NCBI GenBank assembly: GCA_021371795.1
Contig: JAJFVK010000018.1
Location: 1 to 54,105 of the forward strand
Direction: 5' to 3'
Source of the DNA: Planctomycetaceae bacterium
GTDB lineage: Bacteria; Planctomycetota; Phycisphaerae; Sedimentisphaerales; UBA12454
DNA: 54,105 nt
In this document: positions 45,740 through 54,036 of the stretch, one piece after another
Layout: each line of letters opens with the position of its first letter
How positions within the stretch are numbered: the stretch's first letter is position 1
Notes under the pieces: model-generated
Seen by the model: the letters and a program-made list of their open reading frames with translations, nothing else
What the model was told of the DNA's origin: nothing
The model's database searches: none
Position numbers and translations under genes: made by a program

Positions 45740-45802
45740 TTGACAACGTCCCAGAAAAAGAATAATAATAGGATGTAAATTAAGGTAATTCGTGTGTATA
45801 AT
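45740..45802 (+). promoter_or_regulatory. promoter region of the small lipoprotein gene
   Basis: TTGACA at 45740-45745 is followed after 17 bases by TAATAA at 45763-45768. A separate TATAAT at 45797-45802 lacks a good -35. Either could start the lipoprotein transcript. Confidence 0.5.
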
Positions 45803-45842
45803 GATGGAACAATGAAACATATTTTTTTTAAGGAGATCGGTA

Positions 45843-46046
45843 ATGTTACGCAAAATTCTATTAGTCCTCGTTTTTGTCAGTATGATAGCAATCGTTGGCT
45901 GCAAGAAAGAAGAACCGGCACCAACACCAACATCAATAACCGAACAGGCCAACCAGGCCGCTGATCAGGCCGCAAAAGATGCCGACGCAGCAAAAGAAGA
46001 TGCCGGCAAAGAGTTGGAAAAAGCTGGAAAAGAACTCCAGAAATAA
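45843..46046 (+). CDS. small lipoprotein with Ala/Lys/Glu-rich helix
   Basis: This 67-residue precursor has a lipoprotein signal with lipobox AIVGC (Cys20). The mature 48 residues start with KKEEPAPTPT and then form an amphipathic, probably coiled-coil helix (AANQAADQAAKDADAAKEDAGKEL). AAGGAGAT precedes the ATG, and a strong terminator follows, so it is a one-gene unit. It may be an envelope-spacing or stabilising lipoprotein like Lpp; the C-terminal Lys would suit crosslinking, but this is inference. Confidence 0.8.
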   Translation: MLRKILLVLVFVSMIAIVGCKKEEPAPTPTSITEQANQAADQAAKDADAAKEDAGKELEKAGKELQK

Positions 46047-46060
46047 CGCATAAAGCAGTC

Positions 46061-46095
46061 AAAAGGGCAGGCAAAACCTGCCCTTTTCTTTTTCA
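46061..46095 (+). terminator. rho-independent terminator after small lipoprotein
   Basis: AAAAGGGCAGG-CAAAA-CCTGCCCTTTT is a perfect 11-bp hairpin with a T-rich tail, 15 bases after the stop. Confidence 0.88.
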
Positions 46096-46128
46096 CCAAT
46101 AGTTGTTTAAATGTTTAAGCAATTCTGT

Positions 46129-46134
46129 TATAAT
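46129..46134 (+). promoter_or_regulatory. possible -10 box before der
   Basis: TATAAT stands 85 bases before the der start. A -35 match is weak (TTTAAA at 17 bases, TTGTTT at 20). Confidence 0.4.
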
Positions 46135-46218
46135 CCCCATCTTAAAATTAAAAGTCAAAGTTTAAATATCAAAATTGTTGATTCGGCACGAAGGCCGAGG
46201 TTAGTCGATTAAAATACA

Positions 46219-47550
46219 ATGGCATTACCAGTAGTAGCAATAGTAGGCAGGCCGAATGTCGGCAAAAGTTCGCTTTTTAACGCAATGGCGGGCGAAATGA
46301 TAAGTATCGTTGAGCCGACAGCGGGCGTTACTCGCGACCGTGTAAGCGCAATTATCGAACGAAATGACCGTTTTTTCGAGCTAATCGATACCGGCGGGTA
46401 TGGTATTGTCGATTCCGACGCACTTAAAGACCATATCGAAAATCAGATTTATCAGGCTATCGAAATGGCTTCGCTTGTACTTTTTGTCGTAGATATTCGA
46501 GACGGCCTTGTGCCGCTCGATGAGCAGATAGCCAAACTTTTGAGAAAGAATAATCTTAACGTGATGCTTGTCGCCAACAAGGCTGATGAAGCGCCAATGT
46601 TTCCGCGCGCGGCTGATTTCGGCAAACTCGGATTTGGCGACGCGATGTGCGTTTCGGCGGCAAATAGTCTCAACAGCCAGATTCTTATCGAGAAAGTTAT
46701 TGAGTTTCTAAAAGAAAACGCAGAAGAAAGGCCGCAGGATGTCGAAATGCGTCTTGCGATCGTCGGTAAACGCAACGCCGGCAAAAGCACACTGACCAAC
46801 GCAATCGCAGGAAGCGACCGAGTTATCGTCAGTGAACTTCCCGGTACGACTCGCGACGCGATTGATGTTCGCTTTCAAAAAGATGGAAAAACTTTTATTG
46901 TTATCGATACCGCGGGCATTCGCAAAAAAGGCAGCATGGCCGACAGTATAGAATTTTACAGTTTTGTACGAGCACAAAGATCAGTTACCAGAGCCGATGT
47001 CGTATTATTCTTAATCGACGCATCCGAACCGCTTTCGCAGGTTGACAAAAAATTAAGCGGGTTTATCGCTGATGAATTCAAGGCCTGTATTCTCGTGGTC
47101 AACAAGTGGGACCTTGCCAAGGCCAAAGCGTCAACTGACGATTACACCGAATACCTGGGCAAAATGCTGCCGCAGTTGAGTTACGCTCCGATAGCGTTTA
47201 CAACCGCAAGCGAAGGCAGAAATATTCAGGCTGTCATCGATTTGGCGCAGGAACTTTTCAAACAGGCGGTAACGAAAGTATCAACTCCGAGATTAAACAA
47301 GGCGATTGAAGTGATTACCGAGCAGCGAATGGGCGGCAAATCAAAGGGCGGAAGTCTGCCAAAAATTTATTACGCGACACAGGTTTCTGTAAATCCTATC
47401 ACGATTATTTTATTCGTAAACAAAATAGAATTATTCGACGAGAATTTCAGAAGATTTTTAATAGGAAGACTCCGCGACTATCTGGGTTTTGCGGAAGTGC
47501 CAATCAGACTGCTTGTAAGACCGAGAAGCAGAAAAGACTATAAGGATTAA
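46219..47550 (+). CDS. der: ribosome biogenesis GTPase Der
   Basis: Der (EngA) assists maturation of the 50S subunit. The 443-residue protein has two GTPase domains and a C-terminal KH-like domain. The first G1 is GRPNVGKSS (10-18), the second GKRNAGKST; both are followed by DTGG and DTAG G3 motifs and by NKAD and NKWD G4 motifs. The first G1 ends SS where ST is more usual. The basic C-terminus (RPRSRKDYKD) is typical. It faces mscS across a palindromic repeat. Confidence 0.95.
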   Translation: MALPVVAIVGRPNVGKSSLFNAMAGEMISIVEPTAGVTRDRVSAIIERNDRFFELIDTGGYGIVDSDALKDHIENQIYQAIEMASLVLFVVDIRDGLVPLDEQIAKLLRKNNLNVMLVANKADEAPMFPRAADFGKLGFGDAMCVSAANSLNSQILIEKVIEFLKENAEERPQDVEMRLAIVGKRNAGKSTLTNAIAGSDRVIVSELPGTTRDAIDVRFQKDGKTFIVIDTAGIRKKGSMADSIEFYSFVRAQRSVTRADVVLFLIDASEPLSQVDKKLSGFIADEFKACILVVNKWDLAKAKASTDDYTEYLGKMLPQLSYAPIAFTTASEGRNIQAVIDLAQELFKQAVTKVSTPRLNKAIEVITEQRMGGKSKGGSLPKIYYATQVSVNPITIILFVNKIELFDENFRRFLIGRLRDYLGFAEVPIRLLVRPRSRKDYKD

Positions 47551-47610
47551 TAATAATTTCAGTTAATAAGAGCCGAGAGTACCTGACGCACAGAGCGGCA
47601 CAACAGGATA

Positions 47611-47634
47611 GATTCCCGCCTTCGCGGGAGTGAC
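47611..47634. repeat. palindromic dispersed repeat between convergent genes
   Basis: ATTCCCGC-CTTC-GCGGGAGT is the reverse-oriented partner of the element at 16566-16591. It lies between der and mscS stops and may terminate both. Confidence 0.6.
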
Positions 47635-47654
47635 AAGTGGGCGCAGGAACGACA

Positions 47655-48704
47655 CTACTCGGCGGCTTTTTCCTGCGTGTAATTAATCGCGCGAATTGGA
47701 TATGGAATTGTAATTCCTTCCTGTGCGTAACGCTTTTGCAGTCTCTTTATAAATTCGTGCTTAATCAAATACTGGTCTGTAAATTCCTTCGCCCGCAGAA
47801 TGACGGAAAAGTTAATGCTCGAATCGGCGAAAGTATGAAATCTTATGAACGGCTCAAACTCCGGAACACCGCCGGTTACATTCTTCATCACTTCGCGTCC
47901 GACTTCGCAGGTAACTTTTTCCACCTTTTCCAAATCGCTGCCATAATGCACACCAACCTGCATCAAAACAGACATTTCTTTTTCAGGCAGATAATAATTT
48001 ATGCAGATTGCTTTGGTTAATTTTTCGTTCGGTATCAATATGATGTTGTTCGGCAACGCCTTGATTTTAGTCGTTCGCCAGGTTATGTCGACAATATATC
48101 CTTCTTCGCCGGTATCTAATTTGACGTAATCGCCAATTCTCAACTGCCTGCTTATAGTAATATAAAATCCCGCGAAGACATTGCTCAACGTATCCTGCAG
48201 CGCAAGCGCGACTGCCAGGCCGCCGACACCCAACGTCGCCAGTATTGGAGATATCGGTATGCCAAGCGTGTTTAGAATAATTAAAATGCCAATGCCAAAT
48301 ATCACTATCCTTGCGATGTTCTGCGTGAGCGAAGTCATAGGCATAACGCCTTCTATCGCAGCCGAATGCCTGGCAATAAACGCCGTCGAAATATTTACGG
48401 CAACAAGAGTAAGCGAAAACAAACCAAGCGTAAGCAGAGTTTTTCCCGCAATCTCAACTATGTTCTGCGGCAATTTTGATATTTCCAGCGCAAGATAAAT
48501 GCCGAGCATCAGAAACCATACCAACATCGGGGATTTGATGATATGTATTATACGTTTGCCAATGCCAAATTTACTGTCCGGCCATTTGGCTATTCTCGAA
48601 AATATGATTGCTCGAACAATATAACCGACAAGTAAAACAACCACGACAACTGCTGAGGGAATTATCGCTTCTTTGAAATGCAGAATGATTTTTTCTGGCT
48701 CCAT
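47655..48704 (-). CDS. small-conductance mechanosensitive channel (MscS family)
   Basis: This 349-residue membrane channel opens under osmotic downshock. Several N-terminal spans lead to the pore helix LATLGVGGLAVALALQDTLSNVFAG and the beta domain IGDYVKLDTGEEGYIVDITWRTTKI, then the C-terminal alpha/beta vestibule. It starts 18 bases after the YbbR-like gene on the same strand and so appears to be the last gene of the cdaA-ybbR-mscS unit, a link between c-di-AMP synthesis and osmotic control. Confidence 0.9.
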   Translation of the reverse strand: MEPEKIILHFKEAIIPSAVVVVVLLVGYIVRAIIFSRIAKWPDSKFGIGKRIIHIIKSPMLVWFLMLGIYLALEISKLPQNIVEIAGKTLLTLGLFSLTLVAVNISTAFIARHSAAIEGVMPMTSLTQNIARIVIFGIGILIILNTLGIPISPILATLGVGGLAVALALQDTLSNVFAGFYITISRQLRIGDYVKLDTGEEGYIVDITWRTTKIKALPNNIILIPNEKLTKAICINYYLPEKEMSVLMQVGVHYGSDLEKVEKVTCEVGREVMKNVTGGVPEFEPFIRFHTFADSSINFSVILRAKEFTDQYLIKHEFIKRLQKRYAQEGITIPYPIRAINYTQEKAAE

Positions 48705-48722
48705 AACGATATATTCCTTTAA

Positions 48723-49742
48723 TTACGGGTTGAAAATAAGAGTTGGCTGATTAACATCGGCGGCAACAGGTACAAGTTTGAATTTGGCTTCAGCAGGCTC
48801 GCCCTTGAGACGTATTTTGTCGTCGCGTACATATTGCACAGGGAAATTATAAATGAGCTGCCGGGTAACTTCCGGTTTGCCGATGTCGTCATCCTGAATA
48901 CTCAAAAGCACTTCGAATTGGGTTAGTTCATAAGCGTCCCTGGCCTCGGGAGTCGCAAGTATCGTAATGCTTCCGACTTCAGGCCGTTTAATAAACTCAA
49001 CTTCGTATCTGCCGGCAAGATTCGCACTGAATATAAAGCCGAGCGTTCCGTTAATCGCATAAGGCTTCATATCTTCGCTGACGGCAGGTAATTCAATTTT
49101 GATATTGGCGTCTGAAAACCGTACCTCGGTTTTTGTCAGTTCGATATACGGATTTTTCGTGACCGGTGCGCCTCTGGCCTGTTTACGCTCGGCAATTGAG
49201 GCCAGTTTAACCTTGGCCTCTGTAACGGTATCCGGCGCATATATGGTAATAATATCAGGCATCATTTTCGCACCCGGAATTTCATTGTCGGCTTCGTCAA
49301 CGCATTTAATTGGAAGCGTTTTTTCCGCAAGCGCCACAACTTTTATATTCTGCAGTTTGTCCGGCTTTGCGAATTTAACCTGCAAACCGTAATCGCGTAT
49401 CTTGTCGCTTTCGGTAAGGAATTTTCTGACGTCCGTCAAACTATAATCGCCGGGAGTCGCCATATTTTCCTTAACGGGGTCGAATACGACATCCATTTTT
49501 TCGTCGCCTGCCTGGATTTTTTTGTTCAGGTCGTTAATCTTGACAACGGGTCCTCGCAAATCGACTTTTATAATCGCTTCCGGTTTGCCTTCAATTGTAA
49601 TCCAACGCTTTGGGTCGGCCTTGCTGGCGACAATCGTCATACTCTGGTCTGTCAGGTCTTTGTCCAGAGACAAGTCTGCCCATACCCAGATAAGACAGGT
49701 TATAAAAATTACCAACGCAGCTTTTTTTATCTTCGCTAACAT
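48723..49742 (-). CDS. YbbR-domain-like membrane-anchored protein (CdaR-like)
   Basis: This 339-residue protein has one N-terminal membrane anchor (KKAALVIFITCLIWVWADL) and an extracytoplasmic beta-rich body. Its place directly after the diadenylate cyclase, overlapping it by seven bases, and its anchor-plus-beta layout match CdaR (YbbR), the regulator of CdaA. The YbbR repeats are too divergent to mark with certainty; KVDLRGPVVKINDLNKKI and PIKCVDEADNEIPGAKMMPD are the best candidates. Confidence 0.6.
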   Translation of the reverse strand: MLAKIKKAALVIFITCLIWVWADLSLDKDLTDQSMTIVASKADPKRWITIEGKPEAIIKVDLRGPVVKINDLNKKIQAGDEKMDVVFDPVKENMATPGDYSLTDVRKFLTESDKIRDYGLQVKFAKPDKLQNIKVVALAEKTLPIKCVDEADNEIPGAKMMPDIITIYAPDTVTEAKVKLASIAERKQARGAPVTKNPYIELTKTEVRFSDANIKIELPAVSEDMKPYAINGTLGFIFSANLAGRYEVEFIKRPEVGSITILATPEARDAYELTQFEVLLSIQDDDIGKPEVTRQLIYNFPVQYVRDDKIRLKGEPAEAKFKLVPVAADVNQPTLIFNP

Positions 49743-50599
49743 TTTTCTTTTTTGTTTTCTTCTTTATGTTTTTTTAATCTCGCGGCAATGCCTGCTGCGT
49801 CCACGATAATGTTCGTCAGCCTCTTTCGGAGTTCTTCTTCGGTAATGTGTCGGTCTAAATTCCCCTCCTCGGCAATACTGACTATTCCGGTTTCTTCGCT
49901 AACGACAATCGCGAAAGCATCGCTGCCTGTTGTGATGCCGATAGCGGCTCTGTGTCTTGAGCCGAGTACGCCTTTGACTGTTCCGATTTCAGCAAGCGGC
50001 AGTTGCACCCTTGCGGCGGCGATTCTGTCGCCGTGAATTATCACAGCCAAATCGTGCAGCGCACCGCCGGGATAAAAAATAGATTCGAGCAGCGCAGACT
50101 TCACCTGCGCATCAATTCGCACGCCCGTTTCAATAAATTCGCCCAAAGCGACCTGACGTTCGATTATAATAATCGCGCCGATTTTCTTTTCTGAAAGCTC
50201 ATTAACAGCGGTGATGATTTCTTCGACGGTTTGTGAAAGCTGTCTCTGCCCCGAAGTGCCGAATTTTCCGCCGGTCTCGCCGATACGGATTAACATTCTG
50301 CGAATTTCAGGCTGAAACGCGACCGCAGCCAAAATCAAAACGAGAATCAAAAAACTGCTGTAAAGATACTGAAGCCGTTCGAAACCGAAAGTGTTGACTA
50401 ATAATTTGAGCAGCATTGAGCCGGCAAGCAGCAAAATGATAACGCCTCTGAACAGACGTTCGCCGCGAGTACCTTCGAGGAAATTTACGGCCCAGTACAC
50501 GACTAAGCCGATGAGAAGCAATTCAATAATGACAACAAATGGATTGTACGTCGCGACACGTTGAAGATACTCTATAATCGCATCAATCCACATTTGCAT
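49736..50599 (-). CDS. diadenylate cyclase CdaA-type (c-di-AMP synthase)
   Basis: This enzyme makes cyclic di-AMP from two ATP. The 287-residue protein has three N-terminal membrane spans (about 22-95) and a DAC domain (about 105-270). The RHR motif is intact in LGSRHRAAIG (215-217). The DGA motif, normally LHDGAVII, reads LHDLAVII (183-185 DLA): the Asp and Ala remain but Gly is Leu. The lysine-rich C-terminus overlaps the YbbR-like start. The order cdaA-cdaR is shared with Firmicutes, where glmM follows; here mscS follows. Confidence 0.9.
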   Translation of the reverse strand: MQMWIDAIIEYLQRVATYNPFVVIIELLLIGLVVYWAVNFLEGTRGERLFRGVIILLLAGSMLLKLLVNTFGFERLQYLYSSFLILVLILAAVAFQPEIRRMLIRIGETGGKFGTSGQRQLSQTVEEIITAVNELSEKKIGAIIIIERQVALGEFIETGVRIDAQVKSALLESIFYPGGALHDLAVIIHGDRIAAARVQLPLAEIGTVKGVLGSRHRAAIGITTGSDAFAIVVSEETGIVSIAEEGNLDRHITEEELRKRLTNIIVDAAGIAARLKKHKEENKKEKC

Positions 50600-50639
50600 T
50601 AATCCTTTAAAGCCTGTTGTGTTTAACTACAGTACTGAT

Positions 50640-50752
50640 TTAATAAATTATCTCAATATTCTCCGCGGCGCCAGTCCCCGCAGTGGGGTTAAAGCGAAGC
50701 CGGCAGAGAAGTTACAAACTTCACAACGCGATAGCAATAATACCATTTGGTA
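50640..50752. other. GC-rich palindromic patch after cdaA region
   Basis: Between the two minus-strand genes lie CTCCGCGGCGCCAG, CCCCGCAGTGGGG (50676-50688) and, near 50735-50751, AATACCA-TT-TGGTATT. They look like small dispersed palindromes; one may help end the lipoprotein transcript. Confidence 0.4.
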
Positions 50753-50753
50753 T

Positions 50754-51035
50754 TTATCTTACAGTGAACTCTGTAAGTCTGCTTGTTCTGTCGGTCATCA
50801 TCCAGGCGTCAATATCGTCAATCATCATTGAGCCGTTCAGACGAAGCTGCCTTGTATGGTCGTCGGTTCTTTCATGCTCTGTTTCGCCAAGACCATGACC
50901 GCCGAGTATCGAACTTTCCGCCCGCTGCGTGCCGACTGTCGCCTTGCCGACATGTTCAGAGCAGCCGGAAACCGACACCGCAAACGCAACGAGAACCACC
51001 GCAAGCAATACACTGATTAAAATTCTAACTTTCAT
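50754..51035 (-). CDS. small lipoprotein of unknown function
   Basis: This 93-residue precursor has a signal peptide and lipobox SVSGC (Cys25), AGGTAAGT before the ATG. The mature part is polar (EHVGKATVGTQRAESSILGGHGL, then RTDDHTRQLRLNGSMMIDDIDAW). The last part, NGSMMIDDIDAWMMTDR, resembles short repeats of exported planctomycete proteins, but I recognise no family. Confidence 0.65.
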   Translation of the reverse strand: MKVRILISVLLAVVLVAFAVSVSGCSEHVGKATVGTQRAESSILGGHGLGETEHERTDDHTRQLRLNGSMMIDDIDAWMMTDRTSRLTEFTVR

Positions 51036-51305
51036 ACTTACCTCACAAAGTTTATACTAATAATTCCAGTTCTTAACAACAACTATTTATACGAATCTAA
51101 ATGGTTGTTACACCAATATATTAGCAAATTTCCGGGGAAATGTCAATTTAGGTAATTTTTTTATTTTTTGGTATCTTGTTTATCTTCACATTCGCCAAAA
51201 TGTGTTCGTTCCGTGAATTTACAGGCCGATTTTTTCGGACGCAGTAGATTAATTCCGTGTTCTCACTTGAAATTTTTTTGGATTTTGATAGGCTCTTTTA
51301 CCATT

Positions 51306-51719
51306 ATGGAATATCCGGAAAAACTTACTGTTTTATCGCACAAAATCACGATTGTGCCTCGATACTGCGAGACCGACCAGGCAGGCGTGATTCACCACTG
51401 CGTTTATCCGATTTATTTCGAGATGGGACGTACCGAATTGCTCCGAGCTAACGGTTTGGCGTACAAAGACCTTGAGCGCGATGGCTTTTATATGGTGGTT
51501 GCGGAGCTGCACGTCAAGTACCGCAGGCCGGCACTTTACGATGAGCAGTTGGAGCTTGTTACTGAATGCACGAAGGTAACGGCGGCAAAAATCGAACATA
51601 CGTACAAACTTTACAGGCCGGGCATCGGCCTTTTGCTCTGCGAGGGTTCAAGCATTCTGGCCTGCGTCGATGACAACGGTAAACCAAGACGCGTGCCGGA
51701 ATTTATGTATCCGGGATAG
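51306..51719 (+). CDS. acyl-CoA thioesterase, YbgC/4HBT family
   Basis: This hotdog-fold thioesterase has 137 residues from ATG 51306. The active-site stretch is YCETDQAGVIHHCVYPIYFE, where the Asp of ETDQAG acts in catalysis. YbgC-type proteins hydrolyse short acyl-CoA or acyl-ACP thioesters and often sit next to the Tol-Pal genes; those are not here. An upstream start at 51168 would add a stretch unlike the family. Substrate is not known. Confidence 0.85.
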   Translation: MEYPEKLTVLSHKITIVPRYCETDQAGVIHHCVYPIYFEMGRTELLRANGLAYKDLERDGFYMVVAELHVKYRRPALYDEQLELVTECTKVTAAKIEHTYKLYRPGIGLLLCEGSSILACVDDNGKPRRVPEFMYPG

Positions 51720-51746
51720 AAATAAACTTTTTTTTCAGGAGGTTCT

Positions 51747-52283
51747 ATGGGTATTGAGATTGGTAAGAAACAGTATGAGCCGATAGAAGTAATCAATCAG
51801 GCGAACAGAGCGTGCGGATGGTTTGGGGCCATCGCGATATTTTCAATTATCAATTCAGTGCTGGCTTTTTCCAAAAGCGATACGACTTTTGTAATCGGCC
51901 TTGGTATAACGACCTTTATCGATGCCCTGGCTTCCCACATACGCCAGGAAACCCAAGGTGGTATCGCAAATTTTATTACAATCATCGGCTTTGTGATTAA
52001 TCTTATCTTAATCGGAGTTTTCGTTCTAATCTGGTTCCTTTCCAAAAGGGGCAGCAAAACAGTATATATTATTGGAATGGTATTGTACGCACTGGACACA
52101 CTTATTTTTCTGGTGTTTAAAATATGGATGGGTCTGGCGTTTCATGCGTTCTTCTTGTATTGCCTTATCGGAGGCCTTGGCTTTATCAATGCAAGAGCAC
52201 AAGCTGAAAGTATGCATGCTGCCGCTGCGGTCATTCCTAATCCTGCAACGCCGGAAATTCAGGCTGATAATTTATCAAATTAA
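51747..52283 (+). CDS. four-span membrane protein of unknown function
   Basis: This 178-residue protein starts at ATG 51747, with AGGAGG seven bases upstream. The hydrophobic segments are at about 24-42, 75-95, 103-122 and 125-145. The C-terminal tail is Ala/Pro rich (AAAAVIPNPATPEIQ). No family is recognised. It is in the same direction as the thioesterase and 27 bases from it. Confidence 0.7.
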   Translation: MGIEIGKKQYEPIEVINQANRACGWFGAIAIFSIINSVLAFSKSDTTFVIGLGITTFIDALASHIRQETQGGIANFITIIGFVINLILIGVFVLIWFLSKRGSKTVYIIGMVLYALDTLIFLVFKIWMGLAFHAFFLYCLIGGLGFINARAQAESMHAAAAVIPNPATPEIQADNLSN

Positions 52284-52338
52284 AAAGGATGCCGGCAATG
52301 AGGTCTCCAGAATAAATTCATAACTTTTGGGAAGTTAC

Positions 52339-52962
52339 ATGGCAAATTTCGTTTGGACAGTAAAAAATAAATCTGGAAATACTGTAGTCAAAGAAATATC
52401 GGCTGAAACTATTGGGGAATCAAAGGCGATATTAGAGGCCGAGGGATACACGGATTTACATTTACAAGCGGATGAAATCGTAGATTTTGTTTTTCAAAAA
52501 TCGGACACAAAATTTACGCCTTCCTTATTTAAAAAATATCTAAAACGGCCAAGAACGATATTAGGTGCATTTCTTCGCAGTATAATTCAGGGTTGGTTTA
52601 TTTATTTGATAGGCATTTCAACAACTATAATAAATCACCAGGTTAATGGTAAATTCCCCATCCCAATCATAATATTGATGATAGGCTGGCCGTTTTTCCG
52701 CACATGGATAAGCCTTCCAACTCTTTACTATGACAAGCTAAACAAGGCAAAAGACTGGCATCAGTGGGAAAAAGTTTTGAAAATCGCACACAGATTAAAA
52801 CTGATTAGTAAATTTAATTTTGTAAAATTCCCCCCTGATGTATTGAAACGAGTTCGCGCACAAGCACTGGCAGGATTGGGAAATCTGCCTTTGGCACTGG
52901 AAGAGTATCAGCAAAAAGATTTAAAAATCCCTGATTGGCTTTATACCCAAATTTTAATCTGA
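52339..52962 (+). CDS. membrane protein with GspF-like N-terminus, probably truncated by IS30
   Basis: This codes for a 207-residue protein from ATG 52339 (GGGAAG upstream). The N-terminal 50 residues (FVWTVKNKSGNTVVKEISAET, EAEGYTDLHLQADEIV) resemble the small N-terminal unit of type II secretion F proteins. Two membrane spans follow (about 88-104 and 112-128), then a helical part (AQALAGLGNLPLALEEYQ) like a TPR motif. The TPR-like part is cut short after DWLY: the last five residues (TQILI) and the stop lie within the IS30 end. So the gene is probably an insertion-truncated member of a longer family. Confidence 0.6.
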   Translation: MANFVWTVKNKSGNTVVKEISAETIGESKAILEAEGYTDLHLQADEIVDFVFQKSDTKFTPSLFKKYLKRPRTILGAFLRSIIQGWFIYLIGISTTIINHQVNGKFPIPIIILMIGWPFFRTWISLPTLYYDKLNKAKDWHQWEKVLKIAHRLKLISKFNFVKFPPDVLKRVRAQALAGLGNLPLALEEYQQKDLKIPDWLYTQILI

Positions 52963-54001
52963 AGCGCAACATACAGGTTTGCTCCAGAAGACCTCTGTCG
53001 GGGTCCGATAGTTTAAACATTTCCGTGGTCAATTATTCAATAAGCCTTCCGCTTTGTCAACATCTGAATCGCTAATCACCCGAAAATCCATACCCTTGGG
53101 AAAGAATTGTCGCAACAGGCCGTTGGTATTCTCATTAGTGCCACGCTCCCAGCTATGGTACGGATGGGCAAAATAACTCCGCATTGCCAGTCCGACTTCC
53201 AATTCCTTAAAACCCGCAAACTCTTTGCCGTTATCAAACGTCATTGTCTTAATCTTTTCAGGCGGCAATTTCCGCATCGCCGCGAGCGTCGCATTTGTTA
53301 CTGTGTCGGCTGATTTGTCAGCAACTTTCACCGCAACCGTATATCGCGTCTTGCGTTCGACGTGTGTGGCAATAAATCCGCTGCCTTTGCCGCCCTCGAC
53401 AGTATCGCTTTCCCAATCGCCAATACGCCTGCGTTCATTGACAACTCCGGGACGCTTGTCGATCATACGCCTGTCCGGCATTTGACCCCTGCAATCTTCA
53501 CTGCCTCGTCGCTTACGCCGCCGACGGTGGTTCTGACGCAAATACTTGTAGAACTCGCCGCCTTCGTCGCGATTGCGATATATCCAGTTATAAATGGTTA
53601 TAACGCTTATATCTATCTTGTGGTCATTGCTTATTCTGCCGCTTATCTGCTCTGGAGACCAGTATTGCCGCAGCTTCCTTTCAACATATTTTCGCAGCAG
53701 CGAATCTTCTTCTATACGATATGGCTCTTTGGACGCATCGCGTCTTTTCTCATAGTACCGCTGGGCAAGATGCGGTCTGTAATCGAGCGTCGAACTTACA
53801 TTACGAGACAGCTCACGACTAATCGTACCTTTGCTGCGGCCAAGTCTGTCGCCTATTATCTGCATACTTGCCTGTTGCGCTCTCATTTTTAAGATGACTT
53901 CCCGCTCATCGATGTTAAGATGTCCATATCCCATTGTCCGGCTCCGTATAAAATTTAGTTTTCCAAAATCAAATTCTATCGGATACCCGCGACAATGGGT
54001 A
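52943..54001 (-). mobile_element. IS30-family insertion sequence
   Basis: The transposase and its surroundings make an element of about 1.06 kb. Candidate ends are ATACCCAA at 52943 and its inverse CAATGGGTAT ending at 54001, a 7-bp match, with TTT on both outer sides. The end match is short, and the flanks are low in complexity, so the limits are tentative. It cuts the GspF/TPR-like gene and stands just before the promoter at the right edge. Confidence 0.5.
53029..53934 (-). CDS. IS30-family transposase with premature TGA
   Basis: This transposase has an N-terminal helix-turn-helix (IDEREVILKMRAQQASMQIIGDRLGRSKGTISRELSRN) and a DDE catalytic domain with the expected acids in DWESDTVEG, TFDNGKEF and ERGTNENTNG. 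ATG 53934 is chosen over the longer frame from 54063 because the family begins here. The frame ends at TGA 53029-53031 after GLLNN. Reading through it gives PRKCLNYRTPTEVFW and a stop at 52954, the normal family end, so a CGA to TGA change has removed about 24 residues. Catalytic acids are kept; function is uncertain. Confidence 0.88.
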   Translation of the reverse strand: MGYGHLNIDEREVILKMRAQQASMQIIGDRLGRSKGTISRELSRNVSSTLDYRPHLAQRYYEKRRDASKEPYRIEEDSLLRKYVERKLRQYWSPEQISGRISNDHKIDISVITIYNWIYRNRDEGGEFYKYLRQNHRRRRKRRGSEDCRGQMPDRRMIDKRPGVVNERRRIGDWESDTVEGGKGSGFIATHVERKTRYTVAVKVADKSADTVTNATLAAMRKLPPEKIKTMTFDNGKEFAGFKELEVGLAMRSYFAHPYHSWERGTNENTNGLLRQFFPKGMDFRVISDSDVDKAEGLLNN

Positions 54002-54007
54002 TTTTTT

Positions 54008-54036
54008 TTGCACGACAAACCATATGTCGTTATAAT
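54008..54036 (+). promoter_or_regulatory. strong outward promoter at right edge
   Basis: TTGCAC (54008-54013) and TATAAT (54031-54036) are 17 bases apart. The sequence after about 54043 is GC-rich and could form stems, and no coding frame is obvious, so it may drive a structural RNA beyond the window. Confidence 0.55.

Noticed and set aside
53029-53031. TGA in the transposase as selenocysteine or recoding
   Set aside because: The position is an ordinary Arg in the family and no hairpin typical of recoding stands after it; a nonsense change is simpler.
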